Positions 16,908 to 25,895 of a stretch of DNA of 64,000 nucleotides are shown here, piece by piece. The notes beneath the pieces were generated by a model. That model had not been told where the DNA came from. It was given only the letters and a program-made list of their open reading frames with translations, and searched no databases. Source of the stretch: a bacterium. GTDB lineage: Bacteria > Planctomycetota > SZUA-567. Position 1 is the first letter of the stretch. Each line of letters opens with the position of its first letter. The stretch covers positions 1 to 64,000 of the forward strand of contig QKCJ01000026.1 of the NCBI GenBank assembly GCA_003245715.1, read 5' to 3'. A program made the position numbers and the translations under genes.

Positions 16908-18218
16908 TCACTTCTCACCAAAGACCGCCTTTTTACGGAGGATATGGTGATAATGCTGGGCAAAGCGGTGCGCCTCGTCACGCACGTGCATCAACAGCCG
17001 CAGCCCTTCATTACGCCGCGACATTCTTATCGGCTCGCTGACGCCTTCCTTGAATACCAGTTCCTCTTTTTTCGCCAGCGAAATCAGAACCCCCGGGCGC
17101 GCGCCAATCTCATCAAGCGCCGCCGCCGCCGCCGAGAGCTGACCCTTACCGCCGTCAATCATGATAATATCCGGCATCTTCCCGCCTTCACGGACAATCC
17201 GCCCGTAACGCCTGCCGACCACCTCATTGATACAGGCAAAGTCGTCCTGACCATCTATTGTCTTGATGCGAAAGCGCCTGTAACCATCTTTAAACGGCAG
17301 CCCGTCGATAAAGTTCACCAGCGAGCCGACCGTCTCCTTGCCGGACAAATTCGCGATATCAATCCCTTCAATACTCTTAGGAGTAAAGTCCAGCCCCAGC
17401 GCCTCACGCAGCTTGGTCAACCCCTTGTCATAATCAATCACCGGCGCCATCGGAGCCAGCGATTCATCAAGAACCGGATTCTGGTTGATATTCTCAAGCG
17501 CCTGGATTATGTCACGCAGCGCCGCCGCTTCCTCAAACTGTAAATCACTGGCCGCCTTCTGCATATCGCCGCGCAACTCGTCAATGAGGTCTTTCTTCTG
17601 GCCAGACAAAAACCGGCACAGCCCCGAAATCCGCTTGCGGTACTGCTCCTTGCTGATCCCGCCACGGCAGCAACCCGCGCAGCGTTTGATATGATAATTC
17701 AGACAACCCCGCTGGTTACGCATCTTCTTGTCGCCGTCTTTGATCTCACGCTTGCAGGCACGAAAGAGAAATATCCGCTGCAGCTGATTGAGCGCCGCCT
17801 TGAGATCACCCGCCCCGACAAAGGGGCCGAAATACCGGCTCTTGGGGTTATCCTTGCGCCGGGTGATAAAGACCCGCGGAAAATCCTCCTGCACCGTGAC
17901 CTCGATAAACGGGTACATATCATTATGCTTGAGCATGATATTATATCGCGGCTGGAGGTCTTTTATCATCCGGCTCTCAAGGAGAAACGCTTCAAGCTCC
18001 GTCCCGGTGACGACATAATCAAAATCGTCAATATTCTCAACGAGCGCGATAGTTTTGATCGTATGATCAGATTTGCGAAAATATGAGCTTACCCGTTTTT
18101 TGAGACTCTTGGCCTTGCCAACATAAATCTCAAGACCGGTCGAGTCTTTCATTATATAAACCCCCGGCTCATCCGGCAGGGACCTGGCTTTCTCAAGTAG
18201 TTTAACGTTCTGACTCAT
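16908..18218 (-). CDS. uvrC: Excinuclease UvrC, short form without the C-terminal HhH domain
   Basis: UvrC makes the dual incisions of nucleotide excision repair. This one has 436 residues from ATG 18218; the frame extends further to 18362 but conservation begins here. The GIY-YIG nuclease is at the start (DEPGVYIMKD, IYVGKAKSLKKRVSSYF). Next come the four-cysteine region (CKREIKD...CLNYHIKRCAGCC) and a UVR motif (QFEEAAALRDIIQALENI). The RNase-H-like nuclease follows (EGIDIANLSGKE, MPDIIMIDGGKGQL, RDEAHRFAQ). The reading frame stops 14 residues after the HRFA motif. The (HhH)2 DNA-binding domain of the usual ~600-residue UvrC is absent, and the following sequence does not encode it in any frame I checked. 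Confidence 0.9.
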   Translation of the reverse strand: MSQNVKLLEKARSLPDEPGVYIMKDSTGLEIYVGKAKSLKKRVSSYFRKSDHTIKTIALVENIDDFDYVVTGTELEAFLLESRMIKDLQPRYNIMLKHNDMYPFIEVTVQEDFPRVFITRRKDNPKSRYFGPFVGAGDLKAALNQLQRIFLFRACKREIKDGDKKMRNQRGCLNYHIKRCAGCCRGGISKEQYRKRISGLCRFLSGQKKDLIDELRGDMQKAASDLQFEEAAALRDIIQALENINQNPVLDESLAPMAPVIDYDKGLTKLREALGLDFTPKSIEGIDIANLSGKETVGSLVNFIDGLPFKDGYRRFRIKTIDGQDDFACINEVVGRRYGRIVREGGKMPDIIMIDGGKGQLSAAAAALDEIGARPGVLISLAKKEELVFKEGVSEPIRMSRRNEGLRLLMHVRDEAHRFAQHYHHILRKKAVFGEK

Positions 18219-18667
18219 TCTCGTGTCCGCTAACCGATCGCTCGGGAAAAAAACTCCGGCAAAATTTAAACCCATAAGACATAACCATCGTATATAATAT
18301 ATTATATGGGCGAAAACCGAATATGATAAGCTAAATATGTATAAATATCTGCTTTCTTGCATTACAATAAGATCGCCGGGTTATATTTTGTGAATTTTTT
18401 GTTAATTTTCGGTGCATAAACCGTGTCAAAAGCCCAAAAAAAGCGGACATATGTAATTATTGTCTTTACTTTTGGTTATTATCGAAGTTTAACCACTTGC
18501 AAATAAACAGAAATGTAGTAAAATCTTTTCCCTCTTGAGATTTGCTATATTTTTTTATCCTCAGAATATAAAACAGTACATTGCCGAAAAATGCAATTGC
18601 ACATAAAAGGTAATTTTTTTTTATCACTCTTTTTGGATGTGTTTTAAACACCCGGGATTCAGAGAAA
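18219..18667. other. Divergent intergenic region between uvrC and purQ
   Basis: This 449-bp AT-rich region must hold the promoters of both divergent transcripts. I see no RNA gene or riboswitch I can support. A perfect palindrome GTGTTT-T-AAACAC at 18639-18651 lies 16 bp before the purQ ATG and could be an operator or small hairpin. A 120-codon frame on the minus strand crossing into purQ looks like a shadow. Confidence 0.4.
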
Positions 18668-19465
18668 ATGCAGTCACCAAAAGCTATTGTTATCCGTACC
18701 GCCGGTACTAACTGTGATGAAGAAACCAAGTTTGCCCTTGAGCATGCCGGAGCCAAGGCGGAGTTGATCCACATCAACCATCTGGCTAAAGAGAGCAACC
18801 CCTTTGGTGACACAAAAATAATTGCCATCCCCGGTGGCTTTACCTACGGCGACGATGTCGCTTCAGGCAAGGTTCTGGCGGTTGAGCTGGCGCACGTTAT
18901 CGGTGACAAACTCAATGAATTTGTCGCTAAAGGCGGGCTGATTATCGGTATCTGCAACGGCTTTCAGGTGCTGGTAAAGACCGGTCTTCTGCCTGATGCG
19001 CGTTTTTCTGCGGCATTGGAGCGCAAGACCACATTGACCTTTAATGACTCACACAAATTCGAGTGCCGCTGGGTACGCCTCAAGGCTGACTCAGACACAG
19101 TCTGCGTCTTTGCAGAAGGCGGTGAGGAATTTGATATGCCGGTAGCGCACGGCGAAGGAAAATTCGTCTGCCGTGACCAGTCGGTTCTTGATGAACTCAA
19201 GGCCAACGGACAGATTGTATATCGTTATGTCGGGGCTGACGGGAGTGCCGATATTGATTATCCTGAAGATCCTAACGGCTCGGTTGAGCATATTGCGGGA
19301 ATCTGTGACAAGAGCGGCCGGATATTCGGCATGATGCCGCATCCGGAGCGTCACATTTTCGCACATCAGCACCCACGGGCACGTCGGGACGAAAACGCAG
19401 GAAAGGTTGAGGGCGAGGGGATTCGCCTCTTCAAGAGGGCAGTGAGGTACTGCAAGGAGAGTTAA
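18668..19465 (+). CDS. purQ: Phosphoribosylformylglycinamidine synthase subunit PurQ
   Basis: PurQ is the glutaminase subunit that supplies ammonia to PurL in step four of purine synthesis. The 265-residue class-I amidotransferase begins with AIVIRTAGTNCDEET. It has FTYGDDVASGK, the nucleophile elbow GICNGFQ (C96) and the MMPHPERH His-Glu of the triad. No purL or purS lies in the window, so this is a stand-alone pur gene, which fits a three-component PurLQS enzyme (inference). The Ser/Thr kinase gene begins 4 bp after its stop, so the two are co-transcribed. Confidence 0.93.
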   Translation: MQSPKAIVIRTAGTNCDEETKFALEHAGAKAELIHINHLAKESNPFGDTKIIAIPGGFTYGDDVASGKVLAVELAHVIGDKLNEFVAKGGLIIGICNGFQVLVKTGLLPDARFSAALERKTTLTFNDSHKFECRWVRLKADSDTVCVFAEGGEEFDMPVAHGEGKFVCRDQSVLDELKANGQIVYRYVGADGSADIDYPEDPNGSVEHIAGICDKSGRIFGMMPHPERHIFAHQHPRARRDENAGKVEGEGIRLFKRAVRYCKES

Positions 19466-19469
19466 AACA

Positions 19470-20336
19470 ATGGCAGTTGCATCGGTTGAGGACCTGACAG
19501 GCAAGCAGCTAGGGAAGTACAGGCTTGTTTCGAGGGTGGCCCAGGGCGGGGCCGGGATGGTTTATAAAGCAAGAACAGCAGCACTGAAATTTCCGCTGGC
19601 AGTGAAAATCCTGCACGCTGAGTTGGCAAACGAGAAAAAAAATATTATTTCAATGGAGAAAGAGTTCGCGCTCTGCAAGACTTTGCGCAATACTCGCCTG
19701 CTGAAATACTTCGATCTGGGCAAACACGAAAACCGCCCCTATATCGTCATGGAGTATTTTGACAGTTTCCCACTCTCCAAGGTTATCCGCGACAGGGAAA
19801 AAGCCCGCCAGCTTCAGGCGCGCGCGCACACAATCGTCCAGCACATGGCAGAAGCGGTAATTTATATGCACCTGCAGGGGGTTATCCACCGTGATATCAA
19901 GGCGGACAATTTCCTGTATAATGAAGAAACCAACGATATCAAACTTATTGACTTCTCAACAGCAGTCAACGCCAAACGCGGTATAATCTCGCTTCTTGAC
20001 TTCCGCAAACCGTCTGTTGTAGGAACACCAAGCTACATGGCTCCAGAGCAGATCAAGTGTCGCCGTCCGGCCATCACCTCTGATATATACTCTTTCGGAG
20101 CAATGCTTTTTGAGATTTTCGCAGGGCGTCCGCCTTTTGTCGGCGAGAGCCAGAATGAGGTTATGACCAAAATCCTCAAATCTGTGCCGCCAAAACTCAG
20201 CAAGTTCAACCCTGACGTATCACCGGCGTTTGAGGGTTTGGTCAAGAACATGCTTGCCAAAAACCCCGAGCAGCGTCCACACAGCATGGAGCATTTTTTA
20301 AGCTCCTTCTCACGCATGCCGATTTTCAAAGGCTGA
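19470..20336 (+). CDS. Soluble Ser/Thr protein kinase (Hanks type) with DFS in place of DFG
   Basis: This 288-residue protein is essentially one kinase domain. It has the glycine loop VAQGGAGMVYKA (23-34), K46 in LAVKIL, E65 in the C-helix, HRDIKADN with D142, the DFG position read as DFS (161-163), GTPSYMAPEQ for the P+1/APE segment, and SDIYSFGAMLFE. There is no transmembrane segment, PASTA or other sensor domain, unlike most bacterial PknB relatives. The catalytic residues are otherwise intact, so it is probably active. AAGGAGAG precedes the ATG and the gene follows purQ by 4 bp. Its substrates are unknown. Confidence 0.9.
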   Translation: MAVASVEDLTGKQLGKYRLVSRVAQGGAGMVYKARTAALKFPLAVKILHAELANEKKNIISMEKEFALCKTLRNTRLLKYFDLGKHENRPYIVMEYFDSFPLSKVIRDREKARQLQARAHTIVQHMAEAVIYMHLQGVIHRDIKADNFLYNEETNDIKLIDFSTAVNAKRGIISLLDFRKPSVVGTPSYMAPEQIKCRRPAITSDIYSFGAMLFEIFAGRPPFVGESQNEVMTKILKSVPPKLSKFNPDVSPAFEGLVKNMLAKNPEQRPHSMEHFLSSFSRMPIFKG

Positions 20337-20394
20337 AAAAGGGGTTGATTTTCAACCGGTTTTCCGCATTATTACAGAGTATATCGGTTGGCTA

Positions 20395-20420
20395 TGCAGG
20401 AGATAGAAATATCTCCTGCA
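20395..20420 (+). promoter_or_regulatory. Perfect hairpin with GAAA tetraloop in the accA leader
   Basis: TGCAGGAGATA pairs perfectly with TATCTCCTGCA over 11 bp around a GAAA loop, 21 bases before the accA start codon. No T-run follows, so it is not a standard terminator. The stem sequesters an AGGAG. It may be a translational or stability element; nothing further can be read from the sequence. Confidence 0.55.
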
Positions 20421-20441
20421 ACAATATAGGGTAATCTTTCA

Positions 20442-21479
20442 ATGCAAGACAACAGCACCTTACCATTTGAGCGTCCGCTCTTCGAGCTGCGGGCAAGAAT
20501 TGAAGATATGCTGAGCAATTCCGAGCAGACGGAAGGGCTTGAGAATCAGGTGCGGGTCATGCGCCAGCAGGCTGATTCCATGGAGAAGGAACTTTACGAA
20601 AACCTCTCACCGTGGAACACCGTGCAGATTGCACGGCACCAGTCACGCCCGACCACCCGCGATTATATAGAACACTCACTCGACCGCTTTGAAGAACTCC
20701 ACGGCGACCGGGCTTTCCGTGATGACATGGCGATTGTCACGGGTCTGGCCAGCATCGAAGATGAACGCTTCATGCTCATCGGTCAGCACCGCGGCCGTAA
20801 TGTTGAAGAACGCCACCAGAGCCATGCCGGCTGTTCACACCCCGAAGGTTACCGCAAGGCACTCCTTAAAATGAAACTCGCTGAGCGTTTTAATATTCCG
20901 ATCGTCTGCCTGATTGACACCAAAGGCGCCTACCCCGGTATCGGTGCGGAAGAGCGTGGTCAGGGTATTGCGCTGGCTGAGAATATCCGCGACATGAGCC
21001 TGCTCAATGTCCCGGTTATCTGCTGCATTATCGGCGAAGGCGGCTCAGGCGGAGCGCTGGCCCTTGGTATCGGCAACAAAATCCTCATGCTGCAGCACGC
21101 TTATTATTCTGTTATCACACCTGAAGGTTGCGCGTCAATTCTCTGGCGTGATGGCGAGCTGAAGGCTGAAGCGGCGGAAGTGCTGAAGCTTACCAGTAAA
21201 GACCTCAAGGAACGCGGCTTTATTGATGACATCGTTCCAGAACCTCTTGGCGGGGCGCACCGTAACAGTGCATCAGCGGCGAAATTCCTCCGGGAGAGTA
21301 TTCTTGCAGCGATCAAGGAAGTCAAGCAGATCCCGCAGGAAGAACTGGCTCAGCACCGTTATGACAAATACCGCAAGTTTGGCGAATTTCTGAGCAATCA
21401 GACACTGCCTGACTTTGATGAAGAAGAAAAGTCTGCCGAAGAAGCGCTCGAAGCAGAGAGCGGCGCAGCGCAGGAATAA
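20442..21479 (+). CDS. accA: Acetyl-CoA carboxylase carboxyltransferase subunit alpha
   Basis: AccA pairs with AccD to transfer the carboxyl group from biotin to acetyl-CoA, the first committed step of fatty acid synthesis. The 345-residue sequence contains LSPWNTVQIARHQSRPTTRD, DRFEELHGDRAF, IGQHRGR, LIDTKGAYPGIGAEERGQ and IGEGGSGGALALG, all typical of AccA. It is slightly longer than the usual ~320 because of an acidic alanine-rich tail. A GGG-containing site precedes the ATG, after the leader hairpin. accD is not in the window. Confidence 0.96.
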   Translation: MQDNSTLPFERPLFELRARIEDMLSNSEQTEGLENQVRVMRQQADSMEKELYENLSPWNTVQIARHQSRPTTRDYIEHSLDRFEELHGDRAFRDDMAIVTGLASIEDERFMLIGQHRGRNVEERHQSHAGCSHPEGYRKALLKMKLAERFNIPIVCLIDTKGAYPGIGAEERGQGIALAENIRDMSLLNVPVICCIIGEGGSGGALALGIGNKILMLQHAYYSVITPEGCASILWRDGELKAEAAEVLKLTSKDLKERGFIDDIVPEPLGGAHRNSASAAKFLRESILAAIKEVKQIPQEELAQHRYDKYRKFGEFLSNQTLPDFDEEEKSAEEALEAESGAAQE

Positions 21480-21530
21480 CACCTCCGGCTGGCGGTGCTT
21501 GCCTTGCTGCAGCGAATATTAATAATCAAC

Positions 21531-21563
21531 AACCGCAAAGTTTTCGCGCTTTGCGGTTTTTTT
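21531..21563 (+). terminator. Rho-independent terminator after accA
   Basis: A 10-bp perfect stem (AACCGCAAAG/CTTTGCGGTT) with an 8-base loop is followed by a T-run. Confidence 0.9.
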
Positions 21564-21640
21564 ATTTTCACGCAGCCCTATAACTGTATACTTAGCAAAA
21601 AGACTTTCTAAATCAATAGTTATCAATTAAGGATATTTAC

Positions 21641-22558
21641 ATGGATAATTTTGGCGACAGGCTCAGCGCAGCTATCGAAGAGAAAAAAAGTGTAGCCGTT
21701 ATCGGTATTGACCCGACTCTGGACAGACTCCCCCCCGCCCTGCAGGAAATGGTGGACGACCCCGTAAACAAACAGGACGCCCTTGAAATTTTCGGCAAAG
21801 GTATTATCGACGCAGTCAAAGACATTGTCCCGGCCGTAAAGCCAAACATCGCTTTCTTTGAAGCACATGGCATCGCCGGACTTATGGCCTACATCACCGT
21901 CTGCGCCCATGCCCACAGCAATGGCCTGATCGTTGTCGGCGACGTCAAACGAGGAGATATCGGCAGCACCGCCGCCGCTTACGCCGCCGGACTGATGCGC
22001 GCACCCGCCAAGGCCGGAAAGCTCGCCAACCCCTTCCAGATCGGCCCGCACGACTGCGTAACTCTCAATCCATATTTGGGTTATGACAGCATCGGCCCCT
22101 TTATCGACGAAGCCCAGGAGAACGGCCAGGGCATGTACATACTCGTCAAGACTTCCAACCCCAGTAGTGAAGAGCTGCAGGATCTCAAACTTGAAAACGG
22201 GCAGACTGTCGCACAATCTACCGCAAGGCTGGTCAATATCTGGGGCAAGGCAATGAAGGGCAAATCCGGCCTTTCTTCAGTCGGCGCGGTTGTCGGCGCG
22301 ACACATCCGGAAGAGCTTGCCATGTACCGCGAACTGATGCCGGATACTCCTTTCCTGATACCGGGTTACGGTGCGCAGGGCGGAACTGCCGAGGGCATTA
22401 AAGGCGCGTACCGCAAGGACGGAACCGGCGTTCTGGTCAATGCCAGCCGCTCGGTTATCTTCGCCTGGCAGAAGGAAAACAGCCCGCAGGACTGGCAGGG
22501 CGCCGCACGCCGCGCGGCTGAAGTTATGAATCAGGACCTCAACTCGGCTCGTCCGTAA
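21641..22558 (+). CDS. pyrF: Orotidine 5'-phosphate decarboxylase, type 2 (PyrF)
   Basis: This 305-residue enzyme performs the last step of UMP synthesis. VIGIDPTLDRLP and VKPNIAFFEAHG bind the substrate, and VVGDVKRGDIGST is the catalytic Asp-Lys-Asp signature of the longer (type 2) OMP decarboxylases found in actinobacteria, myxobacteria and PVC bacteria. PGYGAQGGT closes the phosphate-binding site. AAGGA precedes the ATG. It is bounded by terminators on both sides and appears monocistronic. Confidence 0.95.
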   Translation: MDNFGDRLSAAIEEKKSVAVIGIDPTLDRLPPALQEMVDDPVNKQDALEIFGKGIIDAVKDIVPAVKPNIAFFEAHGIAGLMAYITVCAHAHSNGLIVVGDVKRGDIGSTAAAYAAGLMRAPAKAGKLANPFQIGPHDCVTLNPYLGYDSIGPFIDEAQENGQGMYILVKTSNPSSEELQDLKLENGQTVAQSTARLVNIWGKAMKGKSGLSSVGAVVGATHPEELAMYRELMPDTPFLIPGYGAQGGTAEGIKGAYRKDGTGVLVNASRSVIFAWQKENSPQDWQGAARRAAEVMNQDLNSARP

Positions 22559-22617
22559 TTTCTCCGCATCCACCACACCGCCAAGAGAACAAAATGCGGG
22601 TGACTCCAAAGTATTTT

Positions 22618-22650
22618 AACTGCGCAGGCATATTGCTTGCGCAGTTTTGT
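22618..22650 (+). terminator. Rho-independent terminator after pyrF
   Basis: AACTGCGCA pairs perfectly with TGCGCAGTT around an 11-base loop, followed by a short T-rich tail. Confidence 0.75.
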
Positions 22651-22710
22651 ATAATCAAATATGATTATTAAATAATCAATTTTGATTACTTTCCCCCTGA
22701 GGTATTAATT

Positions 22711-23508
22711 ATGGATGAGAAATATAGCCAGTTGCGGAAATTTCTTGGCCGTTACAAAAAAATCGCCATCGCCTTCTCCGGCGGGGTGGACAGTTCATTG
22801 CTTTTGTATGCGGCAGCAAAACTTGACGGTCTTGAGGTCGTGGCGGTGACGGCGGTCTCAGAGCTTGTGCCGGAGTGGGAGATCAGGGCGGCGAAAAATC
22901 TGGCGGCGCAGTTAAATGTCACCCATATTCTGGTCGAACCTGATCCGCTTGCCGAGAACCTGGTCAGGTCAAACCCGCCTGAACGCTGCTATTACTGCAA
23001 AAAGATCATTATCGCCGCTATCAATCAAGCTCTCCTGAATGAAAACGTTGACGCAATTATCGAAGGTTCAAACCTTGATGACGGCAGCGATTACCGCCCC
23101 GGTTCAAAGGCCGTCAAGGAAGCGGGACTGGTCTCACCGTTTATTGAATGCGGCTTCAGTAAAGACGATATCCGCCGGGTCTCTGAGGAGCTGGGAGTAA
23201 CCGGCTGGGAGCGGCCATCGTGCGCGTGCCTTGCCAGCCGGATACCTTACGGTACGGAGCTTGACGCGCATTTACTAAAGAAAATCGAGAAAGCCGAGGA
23301 AGCGCTGGCGGCGGTTGGTTACGCCGGGGCGCGGCTGCGCGCGCATGGTGACATCGGCAGGCTGGAAGTCGCGCCGCAGATGATCGAGCAGGCCGCGCAG
23401 GACCATTACAGCCTGTCAGCCATCATCAAGGCCGCGGGCTTCAAGTATGCCGCGCTTGATCTGCAGGGATACCGCACCGGCAGTCTCAATGAAGCCCTGA
23501 ATAAATAA
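22711..23508 (+). CDS. larE: LarE-family ATP-dependent sacrificial sulfur transferase
   Basis: LarE adenylates and thiolates the pyridinium dicarboxylate precursor of the nickel-pincer cofactor of lactate racemase and its relatives. The 265-residue protein has the PP-loop FSGGVDSSLL (22-31), then ERCYYCKK (C93, C96), EGSNLDD and RPSCACLASRIPYG (C171, C173). LarE proteins either sacrifice one cysteine or carry a 4Fe-4S cluster on three; the CxxC plus later cysteines here fit the latter but do not prove it. No larA, larB or larC lies in the window. Confidence 0.87.
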   Translation: MDEKYSQLRKFLGRYKKIAIAFSGGVDSSLLLYAAAKLDGLEVVAVTAVSELVPEWEIRAAKNLAAQLNVTHILVEPDPLAENLVRSNPPERCYYCKKIIIAAINQALLNENVDAIIEGSNLDDGSDYRPGSKAVKEAGLVSPFIECGFSKDDIRRVSEELGVTGWERPSCACLASRIPYGTELDAHLLKKIEKAEEALAAVGYAGARLRAHGDIGRLEVAPQMIEQAAQDHYSLSAIIKAAGFKYAALDLQGYRTGSLNEALNK

Positions 23509-23575
23509 AAGCACTGAATACGATAAACATTTATCAGGAAGAAAAAATCCGAATCCACTAAAACGGGGAGAGACA

Positions 23576-24529
23576 ATGTTGAAAGTCGTAATCACGGAAC
23601 TTGAGTATGAAAAAGCGCTGGATATTTTTTCCCGCAGTGCTGGGTTTGAATTTATCCCGACAGCGGCTGATGAAGATTCAGTTGCACAGGCGCTGAAAAA
23701 ATCGGGCGCAGCGGCGGTGATCCTCGGGGTGCGAAAATATACTGATAAACTTTATGAGGCACTGCCTGAGGGTGGACTGATTGCACGCTTTGGCGTTGGG
23801 CATGACGGTGTGGACAAAGCAAAAGCGCAGGCTAAAAACATTTACTGCATCAACACGCCGGGGGCGCTTGACGACTCGGTTGCCGAGTGCGCGGTCGGTT
23901 TGATGCTGGCGGTGGTGCGCAAACTTGTCACCCACGGCGCGGACCTGAAAAATGGCCACTGGCATAACTGCGGCGGGGCCGAGCTTTCAGGTAAAACGCT
24001 GGCGATTATCGGTTGCGGACATATCGGCCTCCGGGTTGCGAAAATATGCCGGGACGGTTTTGGCATGAAAGTAATCGGCAATGACCTCAACAAACCCGCG
24101 CAGATTGATTATTACGATTCCTTCTGCGAGTCATTTGCGCAGGCGGTAGAGAATGCCGATTTTGTCTCGCTGCATATCCCGCACATCAAGGAAACGGAGA
24201 ATTTCATCAACGCAGAGCGCCTTGCAATGATGAACAGAAAAGCAGCACTGATTAACACTTCACGCGGCGCGGTTCTTGATGAGGACGCGCTTTATGACGC
24301 GCTCAGCAGCGGTGTGATCGCGGCGGCGGGGCTTGATGTTTTCAAGTTTGAGCCATATGACCCGCAGTCACCGGAGCGTGATCTGAGAAAACTCCGCCAG
24401 GTTGTTCTAACCCCTCATATCGGCAGCAGCACTGCAGATGCGTGCCGGCGCATGGCTGAATCCTTAATCACTGATCTTCGCCTCTACACAAATGGCCAAT
24501 ACGGGAAAATGCACCTGCTTCAATCTTGA
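23576..24529 (+). CDS. D-2-hydroxyacid dehydrogenase (phosphoglycerate-dehydrogenase-like)
   Basis: This 317-residue NAD-dependent oxidoreductase has the two-domain D-isomer dehydrogenase layout. FGVGHDGVDKAKA and NTPGALDDSVAE lie in the substrate domain, LAIIGCGHIGLRVAKI is the Rossmann dinucleotide loop, NTSRGAVLDE carries the catalytic arginine, LDVFKFEP the glutamate and LTPHIGSST the histidine. The ACT domain of full SerA is absent. GGGGAGAGACA precedes the ATG. The substrate cannot be named; the downstream Gfo/Idh/MocA gene suggests sugar-acid metabolism (inference). Confidence 0.9.
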   Translation: MLKVVITELEYEKALDIFSRSAGFEFIPTAADEDSVAQALKKSGAAAVILGVRKYTDKLYEALPEGGLIARFGVGHDGVDKAKAQAKNIYCINTPGALDDSVAECAVGLMLAVVRKLVTHGADLKNGHWHNCGGAELSGKTLAIIGCGHIGLRVAKICRDGFGMKVIGNDLNKPAQIDYYDSFCESFAQAVENADFVSLHIPHIKETENFINAERLAMMNRKAALINTSRGAVLDEDALYDALSSGVIAAAGLDVFKFEPYDPQSPERDLRKLRQVVLTPHIGSSTADACRRMAESLITDLRLYTNGQYGKMHLLQS

Positions 24530-24652
24530 GTTACCGGTTAAAATTCTACCTTTTGAAATTTTTTCGCCAGAATATCTCTGCGCGCTCTGTATTTTCATTC
24601 CATAATGTATAAAATCTATAACACAAATTCAATTGCTTACAGGGAGCTTGTA

Positions 24653-25873
24653 ATGAGTGAAGATAAAGTTTCGGTGTTGCTTGTGGGTATCAACGGCTAT
24701 GCCGCAGGTTACCTTAACCATATGCTTGACAATGGCGCAGAACATGGGGCGTACATCGTTGGCATCGCTGACCCTACAGCCAAAATCAGCCCGCGTTATG
24801 ATGAAGTTGTTACTGCCGGTATTCCGGTTTACGCGACGATGGATGAGTTCTACGCAGAACATAGCGCTGATCTGGCAATCATCTCAACACCAATCCAGCT
24901 CCACTGCCCGCACCTGCAGACCGCACTCAAAAACAACTCCAACGTTTTGTGTGAAAAACCGCTCTGTGCTACGGTTGACGAGATCAGCCTGATGCTTGAC
25001 GCAGCTAAAAACGCGCCCGGCAAGTTTGTCGCTATCGGCTTTAACTGGTCATTCAGCACAACCATCCAGCAGATCAAGAAAGATATCCTTTCCGGCCTGT
25101 ACGGCGCACCGGTACGCATGAAGTCGGTGGTCTTCTGGCCACGCAACCATGCCTACTACAACCGTAACAACTGGGCCGGAAAACAGAAGAATGCCAACGG
25201 CGACTGGATTCTTGACAGCCCGCTGAGCAATGCGACCTCACATTTCCTGCATAACATGCTCTATCTCTGCGGCAAGGATGTGGCGTCTGCGGATATGCCC
25301 GCGAGTGTCTGCGCCGAGCTTTACCGCGCTAATGACATTGATAATTTTGACACTGCGGCTGTGCGGCTTAAAACCGTCTCAGGCGTTGAAATAAATTATT
25401 ATACCACCCACGCAGTGGAAGCGCACATCAACCCGGTCGGCTATTATGAATTTGAGAAAGGCTCTATCGCCAACTGCGGTTCCGTAAGCGGCTTTACCGG
25501 CATGCTTAATGACGGCACGACCAAGAGCTATGAGCTTGACCCCTGCATCAACAGCCACGAGAATAAACTCTGGCAATGTATCGAACACTGCCGCGGCAAA
25601 GGCTCACCGGTCTGCACACTTGAAACAGCTACAGCCCTGACCAAGGTCGTAAACGCGGCGCAGCTTTCAAGGCCACAGATTGTTGAATTCCCCAAGAACA
25701 TGGTCAGGCTTTCAGAGAACGGCGAGAATAAACTGACCTGGGTTGACGGACTGGCGGAAGCGTTCCTTGGCTGCTATGACCGCGCCCTGCTGCCAGCGGA
25801 GACTGGTCTCTTCAGCTGGGCAAAGCCGGGTAACGCAATCAACGCGACCACACTTGAGACTTTCAGCCTGTAA
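24653..25873 (+). CDS. Gfo/Idh/MocA-family oxidoreductase
   Basis: The protein has 406 residues from ATG 24653, which follows AGGGAGC; an upstream in-frame ATG at 24605 adds 16 unconserved residues. The N-terminal Rossmann domain has LLVGINGYAAGYL and ISTPIQLHCPH. VLCEKPLCATVDE holds the EKP lysine of the family. The C-terminal alpha/beta domain includes GFNWSFSTTIQQIKKDI. These NAD(P)-dependent enzymes act on sugars, inositols or sugar acids. The gene ends at a strong terminator. Its substrate is unknown; carbohydrate use is likely given the setting. Confidence 0.88.
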   Translation: MSEDKVSVLLVGINGYAAGYLNHMLDNGAEHGAYIVGIADPTAKISPRYDEVVTAGIPVYATMDEFYAEHSADLAIISTPIQLHCPHLQTALKNNSNVLCEKPLCATVDEISLMLDAAKNAPGKFVAIGFNWSFSTTIQQIKKDILSGLYGAPVRMKSVVFWPRNHAYYNRNNWAGKQKNANGDWILDSPLSNATSHFLHNMLYLCGKDVASADMPASVCAELYRANDIDNFDTAAVRLKTVSGVEINYYTTHAVEAHINPVGYYEFEKGSIANCGSVSGFTGMLNDGTTKSYELDPCINSHENKLWQCIEHCRGKGSPVCTLETATALTKVVNAAQLSRPQIVEFPKNMVRLSENGENKLTWVDGLAEAFLGCYDRALLPAETGLFSWAKPGNAINATTLETFSL

Positions 25874-25895
25874 ATCCCGAAACAACTATTCATTT

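Noticed and set aside
18466-18828. 120-codon minus-strand frame upstream of and into purQ
   Set aside because: It overlaps the purQ start and shows no motif or ribosome-binding site.
20343-20357. GGTTGA-TTT-TCAACC hairpin as terminator of the kinase gene
   Set aside because: The stem is only 6 bp and lacks a following T-run, so termination there is not supported.
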